The notes under the pieces were generated by a model, which saw only the letters and a list, made by a program, of their open reading frames with translations, made no database searches and was not told the DNA's origin. The position numbers and the translations under genes were made by a program. From Gymnogyps californianus (taxonomy: Eukaryota > Chordata > Aves > Accipitriformes > Cathartidae), in NCBI RefSeq assembly GCF_018139145.2, contig NC_059485.1, positions 16,119,698-16,183,697 on the forward strand: a stretch of 64,000 nt of DNA, written 5' to 3'. Shown piece after piece: positions 47,401 to 61,589 of the stretch. The stretch's first letter is position 1, and every line of letters begins with the position of its first letter.

Positions 47401-50400
47401 GCGATTTTTCAATTACTCCAGTGGCCACAGGACTGGACCCACAAGGAACCCCCAAGCAAGCGCAGGCAGGACAAAAATGAATAGAAAAGATTACAGAGGT
47501 ATCTGTTTCCACAAACACTCAGCCAAAATTTTCTGTCAAATTCCTTAGAAGTAGCTTGCAGACCACATTTGGGTATGTCCCTTGTATATATATGAATCTG
47601 TAATCTGCTTCCCATCTTCGCAGCTGCTAGTGCTGTCATTGTGTGACAAATGCAGTCCTAATGGCATTCCACAATAACAAACATGACACACATTTATTAA
47701 ACCATGGACAAATCAGAGACTCCTGACTCAAATTAGAACTTAAAAATAAATTCTGGGAGAGTAAAACTCCACACATATTTGTCAGTCATGAGAAAGAGAC
47801 AAAATGACTAGTCAAAGGGAAAGCCCAACTTGCAGCTTCCCCTGTTGAGCAAGTTGTGAAATGGCTACAATTCAAAGTGATTTGTCACCCGGTTGCATCG
47901 TGAGTTGGGACTGTCCCTGAACAGAGCGCTGTCCAAAGCTAACCAAGATACAAGGATGTTCATCTACATCTGGAGAATTAATTGCTCAATAGCTTTTATT
48001 ATGAGATGACCACTAAGGATCTGAGTTAGACCCAAACAAGAAGGTGCTGATGGATGCTGTATTTTTCTACTATGATCAGGATTACAAACAATTAAATTAT
48101 CATCTCTAATGTAACATATAAAATTTCTACTTTTAACTTAGTTTGAAAAAGAAGATGCAGAATAGGCCTATGATTAACTTTTATATTTTAGATGTAACAT
48201 CTTGAGTCAGAAAGCTTACCTAATACAGTTGAGAGCAGAGGGCTTGAGACCGCAATTTCCCGTTCTATATCATGTCCTGACAACAAGCTGACACTATTTT
48301 AAAAGTACTGAGCAATTTGAAAGGTTTTAAGATAGCAGGGATTTAAATGTACTTTCTGAGCCGAGATTTGCTCATCTCTTCCACTCCATTGGAGAAAAAA
48401 AACCCAAACAAACAGAAAATCATTACACTCTTTATAATTACAAATGCGCTCATTTGGGGGTAGGGTTAAGGCCATATGCTGGGAGCTGCAGAAATAATCA
48501 TATTGGTAGGGTAAGTTTTTTAGGTGTGTTTTGCAAGTAAATCTAGCTACAAAGCACAACACAAGCAGGAAAGGTCTTATTCCAGCTGCAGTGTGGGGAA
48601 CAGGGGGGAACTGCTCCAGTGACTCTTTACACCAAAGTTTGTTTCGGCTTTTGCTTGTTATAAACAGTTAATAAAAGATTGGAAACATTTACAAGGACGT
48701 TCCACAGGAAATAAAGTCATATTATAGCTATAGCTGCCTTATCTCACTAGCCCAAATCCGCTTCATAGACTGCTTTTCTATGTACTTTTTACTCCCTGAA
48801 GCTACAAATGAGACTTGGTGATTACTTTCGTTTTTGTAGCGGCAGCAAAAATGCAAGTTCAACAAGAATGGGAGGAGGGGCAAACAGGGGACAAAGAGTG
48901 GGAAAAATAGCAAATATATTATAACTATGCTCTCCAGTACAGTTACATCTTACATTAGAAAAGATCTCAGATGAGAAGAAAAAAGTTTTTAAACATTAAA
49001 CTTTGATGACTAGATCAAACATATTTGCTGTATCAACTGTAAGCTAAGCCTCATAAGAGAGAAAGGCAAGTCGTACCATCAATCTCACCAGATATTGTCG
49101 TTCACATTCTGCACTTATTACATTTACCTGTCATGTGTGTACATGAAAAACATCCCAGTAATATCAATCAATGCCAAGACAAAAACTGAGCTAAAAATCT
49201 CCCAAAGTTCCTTTCATCCGAGACAAGCTGGTTTTTGCAATTTTTTTTTTTTTTATGGACTCTGCTTCTGCTTCCTTCCTACACGAGACTGCAGGTACTG
49301 CCATATAGCCAGTAGCTTATGCTACTGCTGTAACAGTCTTTAAAAGGAAAGGGCACAACTCACCTGTTCAGTGTTGCAGGTGGAAACTTGTGTTTAATCT
49401 GTAATGCTCAAATGAGAAGTCAGTAAGCTCCATTCACCTGAGCTACACCACTGAGCCTAATAACTGCCAGAAGACAAATCTGCTGCACCCTGTCATCGCT
49501 CCCCCAATATCCATAACGCCACATAAAGCAGCACCACCCAGAAGGGTGGCCAGAGACACAGGCAGTCCAAGACAAACCATTTTATTATTGTTAAAATTGG
49601 TTTTCTTTCTAGAATTGATTGCGACTTAAGGAAACCACTTCAGTCATTTCTGCTTAAAATTTCGAATAAACTCAGTTTGGTGTTGTAGACAATACCACAC
49701 TGGGAGGAGTAGCTGTTACACCAGAGAGCAGATTTTTTGCATTTGGCATTACCTGAAAGACTTTGGAAAAGTCAAATGAAATTAGCAAGAACATATCAAA
49801 GATAGAGACATACACCTCTAGTGTTAACATGGCCTTTGTAATGCATGTTTTTCCTAAGATAATCTGATGGCCAAGTCTCCAAAATTATTGCTTCTCAGGA
49901 CACTTGAATGTTCTGCAGCCTTTGAATCCTTCAGATATCACAACTAGAATGGTAACTCCTCTTCCACACAGCATGATGGTCCCAATTGGATTAGGAACCA
50001 AGCATGACATTAGCAATCGGTCAGCATCCCACATTATAACTGCACCCAAAGGTGCAGGAGAAGGGTGGGAGGCATGCAGTACTGAAACAGATACCCGCAT
50101 TTTTAGAAAAAGAGAAGTATTTACTTAGTGCCCCAGTTTGAGCCACAAACCAGAGGTTAAAGGACCTTTAAGTGGTGCCTTTTCGATAAACTGGCAACTA
50201 ATGAAGAGCTATGGTAATACTGTGTCTGGCTACCAAATCTTACTCTTCCATCTCATCCAGTCCTCCAGGGAGGCAGGTGCTTGCTACATCTTGCAGTGGC
50301 ATCACACAGGCAGGGTCTTCACAGCTGGGCAATTCAGATCAGCAGCTGTTGGGTGAAGCCAGCTGAAAGATGCCGGTGATGCTGACATTATGATCAGTCC

Positions 50401-51323
50401 CACAACTCAGCTAGGGAAATACTTTCTCTTTGAGCGAACCTCACTTTACTTAGAAGGGAAAGTAAGTTGCAGAGGTTTTTGTAAAGCTCTTATTTTATTA
50501 TTCTAACAGTTTTCCCTATTGTAACTAAACAGGTGCAATTCTTTCCTGGAATACCACTATCATGTACAAACTATGGTATTTTAAATCACATATTAATTGA
50601 CTAAAGGAATTAAATGCTTCTTTTGCAGTGATCTTTCATTGTGACACAGGCAATTATCTTCATGGATGGAAATCTATAGCTCCCAGAACTGCTGGACAAT
50701 TAGTGAGAATTAATAAAAATCCAGGCATGACTTGCTATTGCAGTCATAGATCAAATGGTAAACTAACACTGACTACCTCTCCTCAGAGAATAAGATCTGC
50801 AAGTTTCTGTTTAAAATGCGTCTGCTAACAAAATAGTTTTGGAACATATATTTCATCATCACTAATGGCTCCTGTGTGTCACGCTGGAAATCACTTCACC
50901 AAGGTCCCCCTTAAATTTGTATGTATATTTGTTTCTTTTGGGGGCTGCAAGTAGATATTTCTGCTTGTGCATAGTACATAGATTTGCTTCCTGAGATCTG
51001 CCTTCTGAACCTTTTAGGATTTCATCTCCAAGTTCAGATCTCTGGAAACATCTGAGCAGCTCTAGAATGAGTAACTCAGCACTTAATTTATGCTCCCATA
51101 TTATATCACTAATTACTTAGGTCAAACCCTTAATTTATCTAAATGTGCTCAGGCATGATGTGATCTGCCCACACATTTCCAGTTCAAATGGTAAACAAGA
51201 GCAAATTGTCTAAAATAGCCACATGTCTTATTAAACCTCCTGAAAGTTAGTGATACTTAGGCTTCTAAGTGCATTTGGATCTTCTGAAAATTGTACTACA
51301 AACAAAAAAATCTACTAATAACT

Positions 51324-51372
51324 TGGGGCCTGATCCTATAGTCCCCACACAGTAAAACTCCCATTATAATTC
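51324..51372 (+). repeat. possible ancient amniote repeat scrap
   Basis: GGGGCCTGATCCTATAG followed by AAAACTCCCATTATAATTCA resembles a motif common in crocodilian and turtle genomes (GGGCCTGATCC with AACTCCCATTGAAATTCA-like text), which I associate with old MITE-like repeats. The assignment is from memory. Confidence 0.35.
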
Positions 51373-54300
51373 AGTGAAAACTGTACAAGAGATTGCAGAA
51401 CAAAGTTTTTGGATAAAAGAACGGTCCCAGAATTATTCCACAGCACCAACAGCCAGGAGAGGAAAAACATAGGTCTGATACAGACTGAGGTGGAATCTTG
51501 GACATGCCATGTAGCTCTTCTATGTTTCCATGTGGAAGCCTGCATCCATTTAATGCTGTTTATCTGTAAATACTCCCTTTCTCTTTTCTTGTTTCTTAGC
51601 CCCCGTGTCCCACTCTGCAAGTTCTGTTCTACACCCTGTTCCCCACAAGCATAGTATCTGTAAACTTTCAGACCGCTTCTTGCCATAATCAAGCAATCTT
51701 TAATCAGCACAAAACTGAAATGTGCAGGTATGAAATAGGTTTGGGAATGCCACTTTGCAGACTTCCAATTTCAAAATGTGTCACTGGTGAATTTCATAGC
51801 CTGAACTGGAAATAAGAGTCAGTAAAGAGCCCAGCAGGACAGAGACAGTCTATTTCTGTCCTGGCTTTATTTAATTGCAGTGGCACAACTCTTAAAAACA
51901 TTAATAGGAGTGCACTTTACTGTGTATATGTAAAGAACTAGTTAATAAATGTGCTAGCACATGGTGATCAAGATTATTCAACTCTAGGTTTCTGGCACTC
52001 ATAAAACTTACCTTTTGAACACTCAAAATCAGTTTCTACTGGCCATTTTTTACATCAGTTGTTAGCACTTAAATGTCACAAGAGCTTTCAGCATGAGTAA
52101 GCAATGCCATTTAGAAAATCCATTTGCTTTGGCTGTACAAGCAATTGTCCTTCATTCTTCATGAACATTTTAGGAAACAAATTTTACTTATATAGGAACA
52201 ACCACAGAGAGCAAATAGTAAGTTAATACCCTCAAGCCTGCAGAGAAGCAGCAATATATTTTAGATAGGTGGGATAACACTCAAGTGAATAGCCAGAGCT
52301 GTGGCAGAGGTATTTATCCAGAGATGGATCTAACCGCAACTTCCACCATATCAAGCATACATATCTGATCTGCGCAAATATGAGCATATAAAATGCAATG
52401 CAATGATTTAAATGATACATTTGGATCAATTTTTTTTTCAGGAGTGTTGTTTTAGACATCCTAATCCTGCCTATTTTCTATTTTCCCCTAATCTGACACT
52501 TACTCCCAAGTCAAAATTCACTCAAGCAGCTTTGAGGCTTTCTCTCAATAGTGACTAAGTCAGAAGACTCAAATGCTTTTTAGCTTCTAGTTTTATGGAC
52601 ATCCATGAATACTAAAGTCTCGTTAAACTGGGTTTTATTCATTTTCTACAGTTTGATGGCAGAATATTACATGAATACTACTCTCAGTAAGCTTACTCTA
52701 ATCAATCTATAAACAAAAAAGTGATCATATTGTTAAATGATCAATGATAAATACAACCAAAAAAATCACTAATTGGTCTGTGTTATTTCTTACATAGAGA
52801 AAGAGGTGCTGTTTTCTTCAGTTCCAGTGACTACTTTTGAGATGCCATGTTCATAATCAACTTTAAAAAGTGATCTACCAGCCTCTCTCTCTCCTTTCAT
52901 TTCCATATTTTGTTTCCAATTCCTATCTGAACTCTCAGTTGTCCCTTTTTTTGTGTTTTCCTTCGTATTCCACATTCCACAGATAAGGCGAGTAAAATCT
53001 TACCACAGAGCATTGCAGCACCTGAAAGACTAGGAAGCAAGCACCAAGAATTCAGAAGGCAGTCTATGGACACTCACTACTCATGATAGTTCAGGCCAGT
53101 AAAACTTATTTATTCAGAAGACAAAAAACCAACCTCAAAACAGAGGCAAACATTCTAAAGCAAAACCAGCAAAGAGAAAACAGAGGATGTGAGGGTGGAA
53201 GGCAGAACCCTGTGGCATTGTGTGTCTGGCTGTCATATCTGCTCTCCCTCTGCTTTAATTTACATCTCAGGGAGTCATTTATTTACTGCGTACTACACGA
53301 GACAGATCACTTGATTTGCCCCTTCTGGGCAAACTCATTTTAAGGAGGCGCATCTCTCCCCAGTGCCCTGCAGAGGGCATGTTTGCTTTGTGAACGGTAC
53401 TGCGTTCACTGCCAACAGCCATTTCTCTCAGGCAGAATCATAGCAAGCATCACTGAAATTCAAAGACAGATTTATTGATTACCCCAGCTCCAGTCTCAAA
53501 AAGACAAATACTATAACAATTTCTGCCAGTTCTATTTGTGCCAGCATTCATAGCCACATTTTCTAGAGGCAACCGCCTGCCATAAACCTATTTTGCTCAG
53601 TGCCACCTTGCGATTTTATGAGACAATCATTTAAAAACTGACAGATTTGTTCTACACACTGTGAAATCCCAAGCTTTTCCCTTCATGTCATTGTTCACAA
53701 AGGGCCGATAGCTCACTAGAAATCCATTTAGAGACAATTCTGTGAAAATATTATTACTACTTTCTTCTCCACATGGAGATTTCACTTCCCCTTTCTCAAG
53801 ACTTTTAGGTGACAATTTTTTTTTTTTTTTAAGAAGTACACAGGCTCCCGGTTTTTTACTTACCCATAAAGCTACTCTGTGATGACATAACTTCTTCCAC
53901 AGCCTTCACTGTATTACAGATGGAACAGCATACTCCCAGTATGTCAGAGGGAAAGTTTAATTCTTCATCTCAAAGGGCTTAACTCTAAGATCAATGCTTT
54001 CCGCACCAAAACTTTGGGGAAACGTGCTTAGCAGCATCAGCAACATTTTTAGAGGCTCAATAGACCTGAAGATATCCTAAGTTCTAGTCTTAAGATGGTT
54101 CAAGAATACAGGACACTGCATGAGGAAGAAATAGTTAGGAGGGAGGAAGGGATATGTAGGGGGAAAAGGGATTAAACTGAACAAGATGTTTGGAAGGGAA
54201 ATCATTAGGAGAGATCACCAGACAACGCAGTTGAGAGTTAAGCTTCAGGATGCATGTATTCCAAGAGGATTTTGTATTCCAGACACAACCTTCTAGACAT

Positions 54301-57239
54301 GCATATTTGAATTATACACTAGTCTAACAAATAGCAAGGTTCTGCTGCATTCCAGGGTGAATTAAAGAGCAAAGATTGTCCTGGTATATTAACAAACTCA
54401 TGACATCATACGCTGCGGTCATCTGTTTAGCAGATATATACAGCCATGCAGAGCCACTTGGTGTTAACTCCAAGGAGGAAAGACCTCAGCTTGCAAGGCA
54501 CAGAACCAGCTTGAGTAGCTCAGTTAAAAAAACCTAAGTGAAATTACTTCAGTCAATGAATGTCTATCTGTTCTGCCCTTGAGAGGGCAGTGCTGCACAC
54601 AGACAACTCATCCTTTCCTTTGTAGTGGGCTTTGTGGTATATTCATCATACAGTTGATTTCAAGCGCTTAGAAGAACACCTTTGTATTCTAGGAAGCTAT
54701 TTCTTGCGTTTCTCTGGATGCCAGCTACACTATGCTTAATCCATCACATTTGTAGCCATCTATTGCCAAGAAGCAAATACTTCACTGAGTATTTTATAGC
54801 TATTGCATTTTGCAGACACAAACTGTGACTACCGAGATCAGAATAAATAGCAGCAATAAAAATAAAGACTTCAGTGATTTCATTTTCTGAAGCACATCCA
54901 AACCCTTTCACTTTGGAAATAAGACAAGACATGAATACAAGGCATGCATCTGTCATTTACACGCCAAGAATTTACCTTTATGTAGCCTACTTACCTTCTT
55001 CAGTATAAACTAATGCTAGTCCCTGAGGTGGCATTGTTCACTTCTTATCATTTAAGTTATTTTCTCTTATTGCAACAAAGCCAGAAAAATAAACTGGTTG
55101 GATTATTAATAGAACTCCATCATGAAAATAAATAATCACTCTATTCATTAAGCGCTCCACTGAGTCAAACGGTCTGGAATAGAGCAGGGATGGCTGTATT
55201 AGAAACAAAGTGAAGAAAACTCAGATTGAAAATGGCATTTCACAGACTATCTGCAATTCTTAGGTTGATTACTTATGAGCAGTATGTTTAGTGTATGAGT
55301 AGAAGAGTAGACAGATTAGTGTTGAAATAAACAGCCTAATTAGGGATTGATTAAAAAAATGTGAATTAATCCAGAATCCTATGCCACTATGGTAACATAA
55401 AATCCAATAATTTCAATGTTACAGTGAAGTTTTTGGAAGGGCTACAAAAGTAATTTGAACAAACTAAGGAAAATATATCAGAACACTGGCTTATTTCCTT
55501 TCTCCAGCTTCCACACACTGACTTGTTTATCTGCAGAAAAACCCCAAATATTACAAGGGAACTTCAACACCTTCACCCTTCAATGGTCACTTCTCACAGC
55601 CTTATCACGAACTGTTCTAAACAAGTTAGATCAAATAACCGTCACTATGACCCAATGAAAGCAGCAGCAGGGAGTGAGCCAGTCGAACCAAGAGAAGTTA
55701 CTCTTCCTGACACTGGACAGCTGCAGTTTTCCTTGTAGCAGCGGCGCATGCTTTGTACTTCTCAACGCCCTTCAGTGACACAGAATTTGAACAGACACAT
55801 TTCTAACCAATGCAAGCCTATCTTAACGAGTTTTATAACAATTCTGTAAGTTGTATAGCTCTCGCTTTAGATCTATGCATAGACCAGTTTGAACAGTTAC
55901 CACCTCCTTCCCAATCTAACAAGTACTCAGCATTTCAAGCTACCACTTTTTACAAGGTTAGTACTTTGTTAATTAAGCAAATTCTATCATTTCTGCTGTC
56001 AAGGCAGGTAATCTTTGACATTCCTGTAACTGTTATGCAGATGAACACCAGAGTCCAGGGTAATCAAGAAGAACACAGCTAAAATTCAGATTTGGAATTC
56101 CGAGGGATTTACAACTGCAGAACCACATACACTGGTCAAAATTTTTAGACCCACGGAATAACTGGAGAACTACAGTGGGACATACAGAGAAGCACACTGC
56201 TAAAAGACAAACAAGCAGGTACTAGTGAAAGGCTGGTGCTGTAAGGAACAGAAGAAGGGAAAAAATTAATAAGGACTGCGTTGAGTCAGAAACAAAACAT
56301 GTTTTTACTGCCTTTCATCCATGGTAACTCTCCCAGACAAAAAAGGGGCTCAGATCTTACAACTCTGTTCTTCAACTATTTCAGTAACTTAGATAGTGGA
56401 CTCAAAGCAATCCTTACATACAAAAAAACCACCACCGTAAAGACCAAAATAATACTCATTGCTTCTAGAAGTATACAGTAATATCAGCTCTTGGTCACAT
56501 ACCTTTTACAAAAATTAAATACAGCTATATCAATAAAACGCCCAAATATTTGTCTACTACATGCAGCAACCATAGGTGGCATCAGGGAACCAAAACTGGA
56601 ATTGCTAGCACCAGAAGTGCTAGATCATTGCATCAAATGAGACTTCAGGATTACCACCTCTTATTACTGGGACACACCACAGTAACCATGGTCACACTTG
56701 ATAAAATATTAGAAGCACTGGATGAAATAGTTGGGCATTATGTCCAAAAATTCCTTAGCAGTTTTACAAACTTCAGCAAGCACAAACGGTGACAAGGAAA
56801 AATAGTGAAATCTTTACTCAAGTCCTGATTTGGATCCAGATTTTTATTTAGAAATGCTAAAATATTTTCATTCCAGACATACTGTCTGCATTACTAATTC
56901 TAACAGCTCATAAAAGGAACATTCATAATCAATTATTACAGAGTTAGAGCTGCATTTGAGCAATAAACTGTGTAACAGGAAATATTTTCTTCATAATGGC
57001 AAGAATGTAATCTTTTATAGCGCTTATCCCACCAGTAACAAAGTGCTTTCATCTCCAAAATGGCAGAAAGGAAGAGCAAGGTTTTCAGAATAGAATTGTT
57101 CTTTACTAGAATTCTTCTTCACTTAAATTGTTCAATTAAAAAGTAAAACCCCCACAATACAGGCAATGTTGTTCTTCCAACCCTTTAAATATTTGGAGTC
57201 AGATAAGAGAATCTGATGACTTCATTTTCTCAGTCTCCA

Positions 57240-57440
57240 AGACAGAGAATGAATGATCTTAAAGTGTAAGCCACAGATACCTGGTTTCTATTACAGTATA
57301 CTGTAGACGTCTTATGTGGCCCAGGGAAAGCAACTATCACCTCTGTGCCTCAACTTCTCATTATGGAAAAAAATAAATTACATACAGGTGTATTAACAGT
57401 TACATAATGCTTGAACATTGTTACAAGTATTGCAGAAACC
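57240..57440 (+). mobile_element. probable MIR-like SINE fragment
   Basis: GTGGCCCAGGGAAAGCAACT, ATCACCTCTGTGCCTCAACT and TCTCATTATGGAAAAAAAT follow the MIR phrase order of CCTGGGCAAGTCACT, CCTCTGTGCCTCAGTTTC and TCATCTGTAAAATG. The core at 57318-57375 is clear; the outer borders are guesses. Confidence 0.55.
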
Positions 57441-58894
57441 TTACGTTAGAATATACGCTATGCACAGTTCCTATTTTTTATATATTTAAAAGCATAAAAA
57501 TCAGTCTAACTTGTGGATGGAACAGTTTTTACACTAGTTAAATCACTGACTAATCAAATTTACTCTACTTGCATCCTAGTACAGCTGTGAAGAGGCTGAC
57601 ACCAGCAGATCACCTCTTACTTGTAAGCACCTGTATCACATAACTACAAGTCAGAAGAATTAGGCAGCAAGCATATATGGAGTGCTGATGTTAAGGGAAG
57701 AGAAGATCTAGAACCATGGGTCTCCCCATCCAGTGCACCACACATGGATTAAATATTCTAAAGATAACATTTCTGAAATGCTGCTTCTGAAGAAAAAGAA
57801 AAAAAACAACTCAGCATTTCCAGTTTCCCACTGACCACCAAATTCTTTACCAAAATATTAACAAAAAGGATAGCCATGGATTCATGAGGTAGCAATGTGT
57901 GCTGTTTCAACAGATGGTTCTTATGAAACAAGTGATGATCGGTACCTTGTAATGTTGACCTTGATCCATGGAAAAAGAACATCATTTATGATTGCTATTT
58001 AGTCACAACTTTTCTTTATTAAAGCCTCCCTCTTCTTGCTGGAACAACATTCATTACTAACATTTACCTGAAGCAATTCCATCTTCAGATTTCAACCACC
58101 TTGAACAACTTAATGTAAAAATGACTCTATGGTTCTAGAAGCATGCTCTCAAAAGACATTCACTTTGACAAGAGGAAATGTCGTCTTGACTCAAAATATG
58201 TGGAATACACTAGCTTTTGGAACTGGATGTACAAAATACTTCTATATTATTATGAGATATTCTTTCATAGTCAGGCTCAAGAGATTGTAATTAATATTCC
58301 ATTTAGAAAACTAGCAGACACATGAGGTTTTTTTCCAAAGAGATTGTTACAGAATCATCCTACAACAAAGAGCTGTTTGCAAACAACTAGTTACCGTAGT
58401 ATGCTAAGTACAATAGTAAGTCAATAAGTGAGATAGCAGTAGACAGTACTCAAGAATATGCAGCATTATTCATGGCATTTGTAGGATCAATAAAACAACT
58501 TCTTACCGTACACTGCAGATAGCTTCTCATATGTAAAGCTTCCCATGTTTCTCTCTCTTTTTTTTTTTAAATATACACATTGCATAATACTTGCTACCCA
58601 ACATGACACTTCCAAAACCTTCCCAGAGTTCTTTCGATATAACAAGGTTTCAAACAATTCACAAGGATATGTCCATGTTTGAATTGTTCACAAAGTACAA
58701 GAAAAAATATAATATTTAAGCTATAACTTTGCAGTATGACTTCTCCCATCTCAGCTCAGCTAACACAGGTACTGTCCTGTATCCCAGCCTCCACTGCCAG
58801 TACCCATCCTTTTACATATCAATGCAAAGCAGTTGGAATTGCAATATTAGCAACTACTTGCAACATTTTTCTCAGCACTTATCAGGTGTTAAAC

Positions 58895-59350
58895 TGGAGA
58901 AAGACTAAAGGAGGGCCACTAAGATGGTTGGGATGCTGAAGAACATGACATATGAGGAAAGGCTGAGAGAGACAGGTTTGTTTACCCTGGAGAAGAGAAG
59001 GTTAAGGGAGAGATCTAATTGCAGTCTACCACTACCCAAAGGGAGAAGACCAGGTCAGACTTCTCAGGTGCATGGCAAAAGAGCAAGAGGCAACAGTCAC
59101 AGGTGGCAACCTGGGAAATTCTAACTGGACACAAGGGGGAAAAACCACTTTTCAATAAGAGTGGCTTAGCACTGGAACAGGTTTCCCAGAGGAGTTTTGG
59201 AATCTCCATCACTGGATATTCACTGGATCAAAACTTGATCGGACAAGGCCCTGCCAACTTGTTCTAACTTTGAAGTTAGCCCCACTCTGAACAGCTGTTG
59301 TGCCTGATGACACCAACAAATTTCTTACAATCTGAATCTATGATTCCATT
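58895..59350 (+). mobile_element. CR1 LINE 3' end, plus orientation, 5'-truncated
   Basis: The sequence carries successive CR1 3'-region phrases: TATGAGGAAAGGCTGAGAGA, ACCCTGGAGAAGAGAAGG, AGATCTAATTGCAGTCTACC, AAAGAGCAAGAGGCAACAG, CACTGGAACAGGTTTCCCAG and the terminal GAATCTATGATTCCA near 59333-59349. CR1 copies end in a short ATTCTATG-type repeat in place of a poly(A) tail, and one decayed unit remains here. This is the usual severe 5' truncation, and only the end of ORF2 plus the 3' UTR could be present. The open frames at 58924-59267 are read across this element and are not host genes. It is less diverged than the copy at 28.6 kb, so younger. Confidence 0.88.
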
Positions 59351-60235
59351 TTACCTTAAATGGCCATCGCCCTCACTTTAAAAAACAAATTAACACCAAG
59401 AAAAAGAAAAAATCCAGACATTATAGAAAAATAACTAATGTTGAAGATGAAAATAAATCTTAAAACAAACAAAAAACCCCAGACACCTATACAAATCCAA
59501 ACAGTGTTGTGTTACAAAGCATTCTGGAAAACAATCTTGAGCAAACCCAGTTGGTAATACCTAACAAGTGTAGGTTAAAGTCCATAATTCTAAATACACA
59601 GGAATTTAGTCTGGCACTTAGTATGACAGTCTGCTGTACTGCAATGACCAGGCCAGGCAAGCTCCCCATAGCTTGGAATTTTAGTTCTATTCAAATAAGA
59701 ATCCTAAACGTCTGAACTGTCTACTGAAACCTCTTGCCTAATACATTAACTTCCCTCTGAACACATTCTGGCATTCCCCTCTCTTGATCTTGTCTGGAAT
59801 CAGGAAGTACCAAGGCATGATAAATAACTGGATGAATAATAAAAAAATGTGTTTCCAGCTTTTATAGCAACTCCCCTGCCTGTTTCCTCCTCAAAAAAAA
59901 AAAAAAGACAGACTTATGCTTCATGACTGTTTTGAGCAGAGCTTTTACAAGTTTTGATGTGACTCAGAAAAGATTTACCCATGTGCACTTATGATATACA
60001 GTAGTTCAGCTCATCCAATAAGCCGCTCGTGGTTCTCCCTATTTCAGTTTTAGTCCTTGCACATTTGATAAAGGTTACTACGTTTTTACAACAAGTAAAA
60101 TAGAGAAAAACAGAGTCAACTTAGACTGTTAGGGCTTTAACATACTAAGAAAAGCCTACAAACAAATCTACTTTCAAATCATTTCTCTGGATTATAAAGA
60201 CTTCTGATGGCTCCAGCCGAACCTTGCATACATTC

Positions 60236-60311
60236 CACTCAGCACTGGACAGCACTTGGGGCTTGTAGAGACCCACTTGGTGCTGGACAGCCCTTGGGGC
60301 TCCAAGGCAGC
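60236..60311. repeat. imperfect tandem duplication, 38-bp period
   Basis: Two copies start CACTCAGCACTGGACAGC (60236) and CACTTGGTGCTGGACAGC (60274). Both continue with a CTTGGGGCT core and then diverge. Confidence 0.65.
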
Positions 60312-61589
60312 TGCCAGCTTTGCACACAATTGTAATCCAAATGTTCCAGTGCCAGAATTCTCCAGATCAATAAGATTCAAAACTGTCTCTGTTGAATAAA
60401 AGTAGTCTCTCTCAGGCTGAAATAAGTGATTATGTGCAAGTGGATGTTAAAAACCCCCAATTATTACAAGCAGAATAATTTAAAAGATATTCTCATTTAT
60501 TTATTAAAAACTTGGATGTACACTGTATCCTAGCAAGGCAGTCATTACTCAGTCAGCTTTGCCTTTCTTTCCCTTGGATTATCTCTACCCTTTCACATTC
60601 GCACCCCCTGCACCTCCTTGTGTGCTTCAGTAAAATAATTACTATTTTAGCAGGACTTCTTTTCCAGTGATTCATTTCCCCAGAGAAATCATAAGGTGGG
60701 CTAAGAATGAGAACACAGAAAATATTAATTGTGAGATGTTAAAAGCCCAAGGAGAAAATTCAGACTTTATACACTAATACAACACATTCAGGTTCTGCAT
60801 TTTGTTGCATTGCAAATGCAGCAATCCAGTGAAATATGCAGGAGGCAGTTTTCTTTGTGCAAGTCACACAGGGCTGATAGTTGCATCCCTACATGCAGCA
60901 TTTATCAACCACCAGAATTGCATATGTAGAGATTTTCAAAGTTAAACAGCAAACTTAGTGTTTGGCTGCTGTTAGTCTCAATGCAAATTGTGTGGTTAAA
61001 GTGATCAAAAATTTCTGAAATAAAATTCTTTCATTGGAATTTCACACATAAATAGCAATTGAACTGCTTCATGGGGACCCAAAGGCAGCTATGCTGAAGT
61101 CAGACATATTCCACAGCATTTTTCATGCCTTCCAGGCCTGCAGAGTTTATAATACTCCTGTATCAGAGTACTGCTCAAAAAAAAAATCTATTCTCTTGAA
61201 AGATTTAAAACCTTAATTTTAAAATGTTAACACAAACATACCAGTGTGCAGCATTGTCTCTCCATTCCAGAGAGCTCCAATGCAAATATTAAACACTACT
61301 TCCACATCTGCTCGGCTCAGCTGCCCTGCTGTCTCCCTCCATGGTTTCCAATGTTTTCACCCAAGTTCATCTAGCTAGGACCTCAGCTGCATCATCCAGT
61401 GCTTGCTGACTCTCATAAAGCTGCGTGTGTGTGCTGCCAACGACTTCAGAATGATTTGTACTGTCAGACACGTCTGGTCTCCAGTTTGCAACTGCACAGG
61501 AGACTGTTACTCTATTCCATTACAGGCCTGTGAAAGATATCACCCAGCTTTGAAATCTTCTGTGAGAAAACAGTTCACTCCGGTCTGAT

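Larger units (their letters stand above)
42540..57239. other. long unique AT-rich stretch, no confirmed gene
   Basis: Homopolymer T and A runs, two small ancient repeat pieces (listed) and chance-length frames. A somewhat GC-richer patch at 49900-50360 has overlapping frames on both strands but no clear splice borders. A plus-strand frame at 55810-56082 includes a GTTAGT donor-like site without a good acceptor. Confidence 0.4.

Noticed and set aside
53437..53450. AGAATCATAG resembling an antisense CR1 tail
   Set aside because: The sequence after it does not follow CR1, and one 10-mer is not enough.
58924..59267. Frames of 65-82 codons near 59 kb
   Set aside because: They cross the noncoding 3' end of a CR1 element.
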